Source of the DNA: Acidovorax sp. 210-6
GTDB lineage: Bacteria > Pseudomonadota > Gammaproteobacteria > Burkholderiales > Burkholderiaceae_C
Direction: 5' to 3'
DNA: 64,000 nucleotides
NCBI RefSeq assembly: GCF_010020825.1
Contig: NZ_JAACJE010000001.1
Span: forward strand, 2,604,001 to 2,668,000
Below the pieces are notes generated by a model. It ran no database searches. It was not told the DNA's origin and worked only from the letters and a program-made list of their open reading frames with translations. Positions 26,822 through 35,263 of this stretch are shown piece by piece (within the stretch, counting starts at the first letter, position 1; the number at the start of each line of letters is the position of its first letter). The translations under genes were made by a program, and so were the position numbers.

Positions 26822-27838
26822 TTATTGCAACACCAGCTCAACGCGTCGGTTCTTGGCACGCCCTTCTTCGCTGGCGTTGCTGGCCACGGGGGCCAGAGAA
26901 GCCACGCCATTGCCCACCAGGCGCCCGGCCGCCACACCATAGTCCTTGACCAAAGCAGCCGCCACGGCCTCGGCGCGGCGACGTGACAGAGCGAGGTTGC
27001 TGTCGAACCCGCCCACGCTGTCGGTGTGCCCCACCACGTGCAGCTTGACACCAGGCTCGGCTTTCAGGAAGGCGGCAATCTGGTCGAGCGAAGGCTTGGA
27101 ATCGGGCTTGATATCGGCCTTGCCGGTGTCGAAGTAGATGCCGTAGATGGCTACCTTGCCTTGTGTGGTCAGCGACTTGCCGATTTCCGAGGCGCTCACG
27201 ACCACCATGTTCTGCTGCATGGCCTTGGTTTCGAGCACGTCCACGGCAATGTAGGCGCCTTGCCGGGCCTTGTAGGTGCGGTCTTCCTTGGGCCAGTCGA
27301 TAGCGACCAGGCGCACGGTGACGTTGTCCTTCTGGAACGTGCCGGTACGGATGGTGTTGGCCTCGGCCGCGTACATGACGTACTCGGAGCGCGCGTTCTT
27401 GACGAAGTCCTTCTTGCTGCTGCTGAAGCTGGCGAGGAAGTTGGTCCACTTGCCTGCGGCAGGGTCTTTGGTGGAGTCGTACAACGCCTGAAAGCCCCCG
27501 GCCGTCAGCTCATTGACGTAATTGCGGTACAGCTCCAGCGCGCGCGTGTCGCCAGGCGCTTCGTACCAAAAGCGGGTCAGCTTGCCTTCGAGCTGCAGCG
27601 GCGGCTGCACGTAGCGCCGCACCCCGGCGCCCAGGTCGAACTCCTTGAAGGTGGAGGTCTGGAACTCCACGGCGTCGAAGTTGCGCACCTCGTAGCCCAC
27701 GATACTGCTGCCGCCAAAGCGCTTGACGGCCGGGTGGTCCTTGGCGCCTGCCATGTCCTGCGCCTGGGCTGCGCCCCACAACCCCGCACAACCCACCAGC
27801 ACCAGCGCCATGCGGCGCGCCCATTGCATGAATGCCAT
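26822..27838 (-). CDS. OmpA-family outer-membrane protein
   Basis: A 338-residue protein. After a signal peptide (about 1-27, ending AAQAQD) comes an unusual 190-residue N-terminal region starting near GYEVRNFDAVEFQTS. The C-terminal OmpA peptidoglycan-binding domain has GIYFDTGKADIKP, VVGHTDSVGG with the diaminopimelate-binding Asp, and the Arg in LSRRRAEAV. The N-terminal part is not a classic beta-barrel and I cannot name it. The ATG at 27838 is chosen because GGAGG sits seven bases upstream; in-frame ATGs at 27844 and 27829 are less well placed. Confidence 0.8.
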   Translation of the reverse strand: MAFMQWARRMALVLVGCAGLWGAAQAQDMAGAKDHPAVKRFGGSSIVGYEVRNFDAVEFQTSTFKEFDLGAGVRRYVQPPLQLEGKLTRFWYEAPGDTRALELYRNYVNELTAGGFQALYDSTKDPAAGKWTNFLASFSSSKKDFVKNARSEYVMYAAEANTIRTGTFQKDNVTVRLVAIDWPKEDRTYKARQGAYIAVDVLETKAMQQNMVVVSASEIGKSLTTQGKVAIYGIYFDTGKADIKPDSKPSLDQIAAFLKAEPGVKLHVVGHTDSVGGFDSNLALSRRRAEAVAAALVKDYGVAAGRLVGNGVASLAPVASNASEEGRAKNRRVELVLQ

Positions 27839-27951
27839 TGCCATTCCTCCAGTGACGAGCTGGAGCGCATGATAGGCGGCCCTGGCACCCCATGCGCATC
27901 TGGCGCGCAGCGAACCTGTGCAATGCTGCACGGGATGCCGGGACAAGAAGC

Positions 27952-28896
27952 TCAATCGTCCTTGTTGCGACGCTTACGGCGGCGCTCTTGTTCTTCCTTG
28001 CGCGCCTTGCGCTCGGCCTCCTGTGCCTGGCCCACGGCGAGCCATGCGTCAAACTCCTGCGGGGTCTCCAGCGTGATGCGCCCCAGCACCGCACTGCGAA
28101 AGTCGGTCAGCACCAGCTCGGCCGCCTTCTGCAGATTCACCCGCCCACCGCTCATCACTGCGCCGCGCTTGCGGCCAATGGCTTCGAGCAGTTCGTGGTC
28201 AGGCAGCGCCGCAATGGCCTGCGCACTCAGGCCCAGACGGTAGCGCGCTTCCAGCAGGTCCGCATAGGCCCCTTGCAGACGGCGCAACAGTTCCAGCGCC
28301 ACCAGTTCCTCGTCATAGGCGTTGCGGCCCACCGCGCCGCTGGCGGCCAGGTGATAGCCGCTTTCAGCCACGATGATCTTGGGCCAGAGCATGCCGGGCG
28401 TGTCCCACAAATAGAAATCATCGGCCAGGACGATGCGCTGCTCCAGCTTGGTGATACCTGCCTCGTCGCCGGTCTTGGCCTGGCGCTTGTTGGACAGCGT
28501 GTTGATGAGCGTGGACTTGCCCACATTGGGCACGCCGCAGATCAGCACGCGCATGGGCTTGGCCATGCCGCCCCGGTTCGGCGCGAGCTGATGGCAGCCG
28601 TCGATGAGCTTGCGCGCGGGCGCGGCGTCCTGCGCGTCGAGCGCCACGGCACGCGTGTCCGGCCGCGCGTTGTACCAAGCCAGCCACAGGGCTGTGCGCT
28701 CAGGATCGGCAATGTCCTGCTTGTTGAGCACCTTGAGCGTGGGCTTGTGGCCCGTGAGCTCGGACAGCAACGGATTGGCGCTGGAGCCGGGCAGGCGCGC
28801 GTCGAGCACCTCGATCACGACATCGATGCTCTTGACGCGCTCGGCAATGGCCTGGCGTGTCAGGTGCATATGCCCTGGGAACCACTGAATGGACAT
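27952..28896 (-). CDS. ylqF: YlqF/RbgA-type ribosome biogenesis GTPase
   Basis: A 314-residue circularly permuted GTPase. The NKQD motif (G4, about residue 60) comes before the P-loop GVPNVGKSTLINTL and the G3 motif DTPG. The N-terminus MSIQWFPGHMHLT is the family signature. The C-terminus ends in an Arg/Lys-rich tail (KARKEEQERRRKRRNK) suited to binding rRNA. The family helps late assembly of the 50S subunit. It follows the UbiA-like gene by 26 bases on the same strand. Confidence 0.9.
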   Translation of the reverse strand: MSIQWFPGHMHLTRQAIAERVKSIDVVIEVLDARLPGSSANPLLSELTGHKPTLKVLNKQDIADPERTALWLAWYNARPDTRAVALDAQDAAPARKLIDGCHQLAPNRGGMAKPMRVLICGVPNVGKSTLINTLSNKRQAKTGDEAGITKLEQRIVLADDFYLWDTPGMLWPKIIVAESGYHLAASGAVGRNAYDEELVALELLRRLQGAYADLLEARYRLGLSAQAIAALPDHELLEAIGRKRGAVMSGGRVNLQKAAELVLTDFRSAVLGRITLETPQEFDAWLAVGQAQEAERKARKEEQERRRKRRNKDD

Positions 28897-28922
28897 GGAT
28901 TTTTTCTGGAAAAAAATGGCGC

Positions 28923-29861
28923 CTATTGTGTCGCACACAAACCCGCCGCCAGCGCAAGCCCGTGCACGGACGCCGCCGCAATGCCCAGCACCAACGCAAG
29001 CCGCAACCATTGTGGCTGGGCATGGTGGCGCCAAAGCAAGGCCACCGCGACCAGGGACAGCGGCAAAGACGCCAGGCCCCACAGCGCCGTGGGCGCCAGC
29101 ACATGCAGCGCCACCCATGCTGCGAGCGCGCCGTGGGCCCACAGCGCCAGGCCCAGGTACACCATGGCGGCGCGCTGCGTTCCGAGCCGCACCACCATGG
29201 TCCGCTTCCCGACCGCCGCGTCCGACGGCGCATCCGGAAAGCCATTGCCAATCAGGATATTGGCCACCAGGGCCGCGAATCCAGCGGCCACTGCGGCCGC
29301 CTGCCACGAGAATTGCCCGCGCTGCACATAGTCGGCTCCCACGACCACCAGCCCCCAGGCCAGGCCCACCGCCACTTCACCCAGGCCGCGCGCCATCAAC
29401 GCCAGCGGCGGCATGGAATAGACCCACCCCAGCGCCATGCCAGCCAGCCCCAGCCCCAGCAAGGCCCAGCCGGTGCGTGCGGCCAGCCAGACACCCGCCA
29501 CGGCCACCAGGGTCAACAGGACCCATGCCACACGGTGCATGTCCTGCGCATCCACCTGCCCCGTTTGGACCATGCGCGAGCCGCCAGTGAAGGGATACAG
29601 GCCCTGGGTATTGGCGGCGTCGGCACCGTTGATGGCGTCGGCGTGGTCATTCAACATGTTGGCCGCGGCATGCAGCATGAGCGCCAGCACCACAGTCACA
29701 CACGCCAGCGCCGCCGAAGTGAATGCTCCAGCAGCCTGGGCCGACGCCATCCCCAGAACGCACCCGATGGCGGTGACCACCAGAAAACCCGGCCGCGCCA
29801 TGCGCACCCACAAAGTCCAGTGCGGTAGTGCAGGCCTCTTGCCCGCTGTCTGCCAACCCAT
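28923..29861 (-). CDS. UbiA/MenA-family prenyltransferase
   Basis: A 312-residue integral membrane enzyme with about eight to nine helices. The first Asp-rich motif is NMLNDHADAINGAD (MenA-like N-D-x-x-D). The second is degenerate, near FPDAPSDAAVGKR. The TGGSRMVQTG segment between them resembles the 1,4-dihydroxy-2-naphthoate octaprenyltransferase branch. Such enzymes attach an isoprenoid chain to an aromatic ring in the membrane. No menaquinone genes are nearby, so the acceptor is unknown. The start at 29861 lies 15 bases after the gshA stop. Confidence 0.78.
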   Translation of the reverse strand: MGWQTAGKRPALPHWTLWVRMARPGFLVVTAIGCVLGMASAQAAGAFTSAALACVTVVLALMLHAAANMLNDHADAINGADAANTQGLYPFTGGSRMVQTGQVDAQDMHRVAWVLLTLVAVAGVWLAARTGWALLGLGLAGMALGWVYSMPPLALMARGLGEVAVGLAWGLVVVGADYVQRGQFSWQAAAVAAGFAALVANILIGNGFPDAPSDAAVGKRTMVVRLGTQRAAMVYLGLALWAHGALAAWVALHVLAPTALWGLASLPLSLVAVALLWRHHAQPQWLRLALVLGIAAASVHGLALAAGLCATQ

Positions 29862-29875
29862 CAGAGCCCAGATCC

Positions 29876-31408
29876 TCAAACCAGCAAGCCTTCTGGCGAC
29901 AGGTAGCGCTGGCGCCATTCCTCAAAAGGCAGGCTGTCCGCCGCTTCGATGGCCTGCTGGTCGCTCAGCGACTGCTGGGCCATGGCCTCGAACTGCGCCT
30001 GCTGGTCGTCCTGCCAGGGCCGCTCCATCAATGCATCACGCGCCGCCAGCGACTGCGACAGGCTGAACGCCGAGAAACTGTGCCCGTGCGCGGTCTCGAT
30101 GCGGTCCAGCACGCGGGCCGACGGCGTGTCTGCAGGGCGCCCCAGCAGCGCCTGCGCGTCGCGCAGCGCGGCGCTGTAGTCGCCGCACTGGTGCGTGGCG
30201 TCCAGGGCTGCGGCCAGGGGTTCGCATTCGGCCAGGATCTGGCCGCCCCACTCCGCCAGCGGCACCTCGCGCCCCTGGCGCTGCAGGCGCAGGCCGCTTT
30301 CACGCCCACGCTCTGCGGCCAGAAGCTGGTTGGCGCGCAGTTCGGCAATCTCGGCCGGGGTGTCGGGCGGGCTGTCCGACAGCAGGCAGTGCAGCAGGAA
30401 GACATCGAGCAGGCGCATGGTGGATGCCGTGATGCCCACGGGCACGAAGGGGTCCAGATCCATGAGCCGCACCTCCACGTATTCCACTCCGCGCTCGCGC
30501 AGCGCATGCAGGGGCCGCTCGCCCGTGTGCACGGTGCGTTTGGGTCGGATGGTGCCGTAGAACTCGTTTTCGATCTGCAGCAGGCTGGTGGCCAGCTGGT
30601 TGTAGTCGCCGCCGGGATTGCGGATGCCCACGGCTTCGTAGGCTGGATAGGGGCGGGTCAGCGCCTCGTGCAGCGAATCGGCGTAGCCCTGCAGGCCGTT
30701 GTAGCTGACGGCCAGCGAGGCCTGCGCATCGCTCTGGTAGCCCAGGCGCCCCATGCGCAGCGAGGTGGCGTGCGGCAGGTACATGGACTGCCCCGCAGCA
30801 CCCAGCGGCTGCAGGCGGTGCGTGCGCCCTTCCACAAAACAGGGGCACAGCGCAGGCGATGCACCAAACAGGTACAGCAGCACGAAAGCATGGCGCCGGA
30901 AGTTGCGGATGAGCCCGAAGTAGTCTTCGTTCGTCACCCCCGGCAAGGACCAGTTGTAGTGGATGCCCGAAATGGTCTGCATGCGCCGCCCGTAGCGGTG
31001 GCCCAGGCCCATGCGGTACACGCTCTTGGCACGGCCCACATTGGAGTTGCCGTAGCGCGCCAGCGGAATGGTCTCGTCCGTGGGCAGGTTGCAGGGCATG
31101 CTGGCCACCCACAGCATCTCGCCGCCCTGGGGCTGCAGCACGCGGTACACGTACTGGTGGATGGCGGTGAGCTCGTCCAGGCAGTCCTGCACCCCCAGGT
31201 GCGCGCCGGTGATGAGCTCAATCTGCGACTCGCTGTAGTCGGTGGTGATGTGCGGGTGCGTGAGGGCCGAGCCCAGCGCCACAGGGTGCGGCGTGAGGGC
31301 CAGCCCCCCGGTGGGCAGCACGCGCAGGCCTTCTTTCTCGATCCCCCGGCGGATGCCAGCCAGGCGGTCGGAAGAAAGCTGCTGGATGCGTTCCTGCAAG
31401 GTGTTCAT
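29876..31408 (-). CDS. gshA: Glutamate-cysteine ligase
   Basis: A 510-residue enzyme of the proteobacterial GshA type. It catalyses the first and rate-limiting step of glutathione synthesis, joining Glu and Cys with ATP. The motifs RRGIEKEGLRV near the start, DYSESQIELIT, GIHYNWSLP and VEVRLMDLDPF are typical of the active site. The next genes on this strand are the UbiA-like and YlqF genes. The upstream region holds an inverted repeat (31427-31433 with 31453-31459) that may be structural. Confidence 0.95.
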   Translation of the reverse strand: MNTLQERIQQLSSDRLAGIRRGIEKEGLRVLPTGGLALTPHPVALGSALTHPHITTDYSESQIELITGAHLGVQDCLDELTAIHQYVYRVLQPQGGEMLWVASMPCNLPTDETIPLARYGNSNVGRAKSVYRMGLGHRYGRRMQTISGIHYNWSLPGVTNEDYFGLIRNFRRHAFVLLYLFGASPALCPCFVEGRTHRLQPLGAAGQSMYLPHATSLRMGRLGYQSDAQASLAVSYNGLQGYADSLHEALTRPYPAYEAVGIRNPGGDYNQLATSLLQIENEFYGTIRPKRTVHTGERPLHALRERGVEYVEVRLMDLDPFVPVGITASTMRLLDVFLLHCLLSDSPPDTPAEIAELRANQLLAAERGRESGLRLQRQGREVPLAEWGGQILAECEPLAAALDATHQCGDYSAALRDAQALLGRPADTPSARVLDRIETAHGHSFSAFSLSQSLAARDALMERPWQDDQQAQFEAMAQQSLSDQQAIEAADSLPFEEWRQRYLSPEGLLV

Positions 31409-31533
31409 GGTGCTCAGTTGTGTAGGGTTTCGCTCTGATTGGTGCTTTCAGGGCGAAACACCACACCAGTTCAGGGGCGAGAACTTAGCATGCCACGAGC
31501 AGACCTGCGCTGCGACAGGTCATGGCCACCTGC

Positions 31534-32442
31534 TCAGCCCCTCGCGGCCATCGCCTTTTGCACTTCCAGCGTACCTTGGGCCGCCCCGCTGGCGGGCACT
31601 TGCTCGTCGGCACGCTCGGTCACCTGCGCCAGGCGCTGCGCCAGTTGTTCCGGCACCGTATCACCCAGGCCCAGGTGAATGCCCTGGGTCAGCGTGATGT
31701 GGGCTGCCTCGAACGAACCACCGCCCGCACACAGGATGGTGCGCGTGGGCGCGCTCTCGTGCACCAGCACCAGCATGGCGGGCACCACGGCCTCGGGCTG
31801 CAGCGCGTCCAGGATCTGGGGCGGGAACAGCGATTCGGTCATACGCGTGGCCGCCGTGGGCGCCAGGGCGTTGACGTGGATGTGGTACTTGGCCCCTTCG
31901 ATGGCCAGCGTCTGCATCAGGCCCACCTGGGCCAGCTTGGCAGCGCCATAGTTGGCCTGGCCGAAGTTGCCATACAGCCCGGTGGACGAAGTGGTCATCA
32001 GAATGCGTCCGTACTGCTGCGCCACCATGTGCGGCCACACGGCCTTGCAGCAGTTGGCCGCGCCCATGAGGTGCACATCCACCACCAGGCGGAAATCCGC
32101 CATGTCCATCTTGGAGAACGACTTGTCGCGCAGGATGCCGGCGTTGTTCACCAGAATGTCCACGCGGCCCCAGGCGTCGATGGCCTGCTGCACCATGGCC
32201 TCGACCGCAGCAAAATCCGTCACCGACGCGCCGTTGGCCAGCGCCTCGCCCCCTGCGGCGCGGATTTCGTCCACCACCGCCTGCGCCGCCGACACCGAGC
32301 CGCCGCTACCATCCACCGCGCCACCCAGGTCGTTGACCAGCACCTTGGCGCCGCGCTTGGCCAACGCCAGCGCATGCTGGCGGCCCAGGCCGCCGCCGGC
32401 GCCCGTCACGATGGCCACGCGGCCCTTGAAATCCAGATCCAT
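31534..32442 (-). CDS. SDR oxidoreductase resembling (3R)-hydroxyacyl-CoA dehydrogenase of MFE-2
   Basis: A 302-residue Rossmann-fold enzyme with the NAD(P)-binding motif TGAGGGLG, the NNAG motif and the catalytic Ser plus YxxxK (NYGAAK). The N-terminus DLDFKGRVAIVTGAGGGLG and the insert KVLVNDLGGAVDGSG resemble the dehydrogenase half of peroxisomal multifunctional enzyme type 2. This suggests beta-oxidation of branched or steroid-type acyl-CoA; the substrate is inferred only. The ATG at 32442 has AGGAG upstream. It is divergent from the NUDIX gene across a hairpin. Confidence 0.82.
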   Translation of the reverse strand: MDLDFKGRVAIVTGAGGGLGRQHALALAKRGAKVLVNDLGGAVDGSGGSVSAAQAVVDEIRAAGGEALANGASVTDFAAVEAMVQQAIDAWGRVDILVNNAGILRDKSFSKMDMADFRLVVDVHLMGAANCCKAVWPHMVAQQYGRILMTTSSTGLYGNFGQANYGAAKLAQVGLMQTLAIEGAKYHIHVNALAPTAATRMTESLFPPQILDALQPEAVVPAMLVLVHESAPTRTILCAGGGSFEAAHITLTQGIHLGLGDTVPEQLAQRLAQVTERADEQVPASGAAQGTLEVQKAMAARG

Positions 32443-32474
32443 GCTGCTTTCACTCCTGTGTCTTGAACGAAGAT

Positions 32475-32496
32475 CGAAGTCGCACAAGCGACTTCG
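32475..32496. promoter_or_regulatory. Perfect hairpin in the SDR/NUDIX divergent spacer
   Basis: CGAAGTCGC (32475-32483) and GCGACTTCG (32488-32496) form a 9-bp perfect stem with a 4-base loop. It lies 33 bases upstream of the SDR start codon. It may be an operator or a leader RNA hairpin. Confidence 0.5.
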
Positions 32497-32571
32497 GCGC
32501 AGCACTTTACGCTACAAAGCGATACAAGCCTGTACAGTGGGTGACCCTGCAGCGCGCGCTTTGCCTTGCCC

Positions 32572-33450
32572 ATGACCACCACACCCGTCCCTGAAACACC
32601 CCGCGACGCAGCCACCGTGGTGCTCCTGCGCGACGCCCCCGGCGGCCTGGAAGTGCTGCTGCAGCGCCGCCATGCCCAAATGACCGACATGGGCGGGCTG
32701 TACGTCTTCCCCGGCGGCAAACTCGATCCGCAAGACTCGGACGCACAGAGCTTGGCCGCGCTCGACCAAGCCCCCCAAGCGCTGCACGCACACCTGGGCG
32801 AACCCGATCTGACTGCGCCCCTGGCGGCGGGCCTGCACGTGGCCGCGCTGCGCGAGGCACTGGAGGAATGCGGTCTGCTGCTGGCCGAGCCCCTGCAGGC
32901 GGGCGTTCCATTGGACGCCCCGCGCGCCAGGGCCATGCTGCGCGAGGGGCAGCCCCTGGCGCAGGTGCTGTCCCAGCTGGGCCTGCGCCTGGCCACGCAG
33001 CGGCTCGCCGCCTGGTCGCGCTGGATCACACCGCTGTCCCCCGCCATGGGCACCCGGCGCTTTGACACGCGCTTTTTCGTGGCCCCGGCGCCGCTGGACC
33101 AGACCGCTGCGCACGACAACGAGGAAGCCACCGAGAGCGTGTGGCTGGCGCCGCGCGCCGCACTGGAGCAGTACCGCGACGGCCAGATCGAACTGGCGCC
33201 ACCGCAGATCATGAGCCTGGCGCACCTGGCCAGGTACGCCCGCATGCAGGACGTGGTGGTCGCCGCAAGAAGCCAGCGCCCGCCCACCATCCTGCCGCTG
33301 GCGCACCTGGACGCTGGCCTGCGCACCATCGCCTACCCTGGCGATCCGCTGCATGCCGAGCGCAAACGCGCCCTGCCCGGCCCCACCAGGCTGCGCCAGC
33401 AGGGACGGCAGTTCCTGCCCGAGGGCGGTTTCGAAGCCCTTTTCTTGTAA
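32572..33450 (+). CDS. NUDIX hydrolase of the NUDT7/19 type
   Basis: A 292-residue protein. FPGGKLD is followed, after an insertion of about 45 residues, by the Nudix box core REALEECGLLL. A long insertion between the two halves is typical of coenzyme A-type and NUDT19-like hydrolases, which cleave CoA or acyl-CoA. Its divergent neighbour, an acyl-CoA-type dehydrogenase, fits that, although the reaction is inferred. The ATG at 32572 follows an in-frame TTG, so the N-terminus could be two residues longer. The DUF427 gene follows within 13 bases. Confidence 0.8.
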   Translation: MTTTPVPETPRDAATVVLLRDAPGGLEVLLQRRHAQMTDMGGLYVFPGGKLDPQDSDAQSLAALDQAPQALHAHLGEPDLTAPLAAGLHVAALREALEECGLLLAEPLQAGVPLDAPRARAMLREGQPLAQVLSQLGLRLATQRLAAWSRWITPLSPAMGTRRFDTRFFVAPAPLDQTAAHDNEEATESVWLAPRAALEQYRDGQIELAPPQIMSLAHLARYARMQDVVVAARSQRPPTILPLAHLDAGLRTIAYPGDPLHAERKRALPGPTRLRQQGRQFLPEGGFEALFL

Positions 33451-33463
33451 TGGGAGACACCCG

Positions 33464-33742
33464 ATGAAAGCCATCTGGAACGGCGTGGTCGTCGCTGAGA
33501 GCGACGACACCGTGCTCGTGGAAGGCAACCACTACTTCCCCGAGAGCGCACTCAAGCGCGAGTTCTTCACCTTCAGCAACCACAAGAGCATGTGTCCCTG
33601 GAAAGGCCAGGCCACCTACTTCTCGCTGCTGGTGGACGGCGAGCTCAACCCCGAGGCCGCCTGGACCTACGCCGACCCCAAGCCCGAGGCCGAAGCCATC
33701 CGCGGCCGCGTGGCGTTCTGGAAGGGTGTCACCGTCGCCTGA
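33464..33742 (+). CDS. DUF427 family protein
   Basis: A 92-residue protein in one DUF427 domain. Hallmarks are VLVEGNHYFPESALK, the CPWKG motif and a near C-terminal AFWKGV. The family has a beta-tent fold and unknown function; it is often a single-domain protein next to metabolic genes. The ATG at 33464 follows GGGAG eight bases upstream. It lies 13 bases after the NUDIX gene and is probably co-transcribed. Confidence 0.85.
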   Translation: MKAIWNGVVVAESDDTVLVEGNHYFPESALKREFFTFSNHKSMCPWKGQATYFSLLVDGELNPEAAWTYADPKPEAEAIRGRVAFWKGVTVA

Positions 33743-33754
33743 CACCCCCTCGGG

Positions 33755-33999
33755 TTATCCCGCCCCGCACGGGACAATCGTGTGGACAACTCTGGACAAG
33801 CCTTGTATAGGGCACGCAAGTGCTTGATTCGTAAGGACCCACAGCAGATTGCCCGATTTTTATGCAGGCCATTGCGCCGTGCGCACCACTTATCCCGGCT
33901 GCCGCTGGACAATCCTGTGGATAAATCTGAACAAGCGCTGTATGACGGCGCTAAGTCATTGATTTTCAATGCACTTCCCTGCATTGCCTGTTTTTGCAG
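33755..33999. repeat. Tandem duplication carrying DnaA-box-like 9-mers
   Basis: Copies A (33755-33867) and B (33890-33999) align base for base at a fixed 135-base offset. Both start TTATCCCG (33755 and 33890), share GGACAATC, then a box read as TGTGGACAA in A (33781-33789) and TGTGGATAA in B (33916-33924). The B box is the perfect DnaA consensus TTATCCACA on the minus strand and the A box has one mismatch. Both end TTTTT..GCAG. DnaA binding is an inference from these boxes. Confidence 0.6.
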
Positions 34000-34061
34000 C
34001 ACCCACGGCATTGTTTCTGCCGCCCCGGCAGCAAGGTCGATTTGGCGCTTTTTACTACTGA

Positions 34062-34108
34062 ATTGATAGCTGTCAGCGCTTACACCACAAGCGCTAGAGC
34101 CCATTTTT
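34062..34108 (+). repeat. Dispersed two-hairpin intergenic repeat, copy 5
   Basis: GATAGC is followed by AGCGCTT (34075-34081) pairing with AAGCGCT (34089-34095), then CCATTTTT. It ends directly at the ATG of the DUF938 gene, so it forms that gene's leader. Confidence 0.75.
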
Positions 34109-34738
34109 ATGCAGAATGCGTCGTACAGCCCTGCCGCCGAGCGCAACCGCCAGCCCATCCTGCAGGTGCTGAGCGCCCTGCTGCCGCCCACCGGCCGGGC
34201 GCTGGAGGTGGCCAGCGGCACCGGGCAACACGTAGCCTGGTTCGCCGCCGCCCTGCCCGGCTGGACCTGGCAACCCAGTGACGCTCAAGACGCGCAGTTC
34301 GAAGCGATCGCTGCCTGGTGCACCGAGGCCGGGGTGCGCAACGTGCTCCCACCGGTGCTGCTGGACGTGCTGGAACCCCGCTGGCCACACCAGGGGCCCG
34401 CGTTCGACACGCCGTTTGACCTGATCTACTGCGCCAACATGCTGCACATCTCGCCCTGGGCCTGCTGCGCCGGGCTGATGCAGGGTGCGGCGCGCCATTT
34501 GGCCGCGAACGGACGGCTCGTCACCTACGGCCCCTATCTGGAAAACGGCGTGCCCACCGCGCCCAGCAACCGGGACTTTGACGCCAGCTTGCGCGAGCGC
34601 CACCCGGCCTGGGGCATCCGCCGACTGGAAGACGTGGCCCAGGTAGCCGCAGCGGCCGGCCTGCACCTCGCAGCACGCCACGCCCTGCCCGCCAACAACC
34701 TGCTGCTGGTCTGGAACCGCCAGCCCTCCTCCCCCTGA
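34109..34738 (+). CDS. DUF938 family SAM-dependent methyltransferase-like protein
   Basis: A 209-residue protein with a class I methyltransferase fold. Motif I is LEVASGTGQHVAWFA, which binds S-adenosylmethionine. FDLIYCANMLHISPW follows as motif IV, and GPYLENG is near the end of the core. The N-terminal PAAERNRQPIL segment is characteristic of DUF938. The substrate is unknown. The start is fixed by ATG 34109; only repeat copy 5 precedes it and no Shine-Dalgarno sequence is evident. A ferredoxin gene follows nine bases after its stop. Confidence 0.8.
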   Translation: MQNASYSPAAERNRQPILQVLSALLPPTGRALEVASGTGQHVAWFAAALPGWTWQPSDAQDAQFEAIAAWCTEAGVRNVLPPVLLDVLEPRWPHQGPAFDTPFDLIYCANMLHISPWACCAGLMQGAARHLAANGRLVTYGPYLENGVPTAPSNRDFDASLRERHPAWGIRRLEDVAQVAAAAGLHLAARHALPANNLLLVWNRQPSSP

Positions 34739-34747
34739 TACGACCCC

Positions 34748-35041
34748 ATGAACACACCCACCGTGCCCTTTTTCACCGCCGTGGTCGAGCCCGACGGCCT
34801 GCAATGCGACGCCTGGCCCGAGCAGCCCCTGTTGCTCTCCATGGAACAAGGGGGCATCCATTGGCCCAGTTCCTGCCGCAACGGCACCTGCCGCACCTGC
34901 ATCGGCCATCTGGCCCAAGGACAGGTGCGCTACACCATGGACTGGCCGGGCCTCACCCCCGAGGAGCGTGCCAGCGGCTGCGTGCTGCCCTGCGTGGCCT
35001 ACCCCGAATCCGACGTGGTGCTCGAGGCCCCGGCCATCTGA
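34748..35041 (+). CDS. Plant-type [2Fe-2S] ferredoxin
   Basis: A 97-residue ferredoxin with the cluster motif C-R-N-G-T-C-R-T-C near residues 43-51 and the fourth Cys near 83 ([10 protein letters not shown] region). This is the C-x4-C-x2-C-xn-C spacing of plant-type ferredoxins. It carries one electron in the cytoplasm to an unknown oxygenase or reductase. It is nine bases downstream of the DUF938 gene and may share its mRNA. Confidence 0.88.
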   Translation: MNTPTVPFFTAVVEPDGLQCDAWPEQPLLLSMEQGGIHWPSSCRNGTCRTCIGHLAQGQVRYTMDWPGLTPEERASGCVLPCVAYPESDVVLEAPAI

Positions 35042-35263
35042 CCCCGCCACCGCGCCGGGTTTGCGTGGCACGCTGCGGCCCGCACTGGACTAAAATGCCA
35101 TCCTTTGGCCCGCGTGCGCACAGCACCGCGGCCCACCGTGCGGCAGCGCCGCATCGCATGTTCTTTGGGACGCTCTCGGAGCCCGCCTCCGCACCGCGCC
35201 AGCACCGGGGAACCTGCGCTGCGGCCTGTCCCCCTGCGGCCCACCGACGAAAGCCCTCCCCGC

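Larger units (their letters stand above)
33743..34108. other. 366-base intergenic stretch with tandem DnaA-box element and repeat copy 5
   Basis: No gene seen. Two tandem copies of a 110-113-base element at 33755-33867 and 33890-33999 contain DnaA-box-like 9-mers, and repeat copy 5 fills 34062-34108 up to the next start codon. Confidence 0.7.

Noticed and set aside
24348-26942. Open frame of about 860 codons opposite the PAS-GGDEF-EAL gene
   Set aside because: Composition is typical of antisense reading in GC-rich DNA and the minus-strand frame has intact domains.
33743-34108. Chromosome replication origin
   Set aside because: DnaA-box-like sites are present, but there is no AT-rich unwinding region and no dnaA, dnaN, gyrB, gidA or parAB nearby; a titration-type site is more plausible.
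35042-35263. FMN riboswitch upstream of ribB
   Set aside because: I looked for the conserved FMN-element blocks (such as GGGGTGAAATTCC and GATTCCAAAGCCGAC) and found none.
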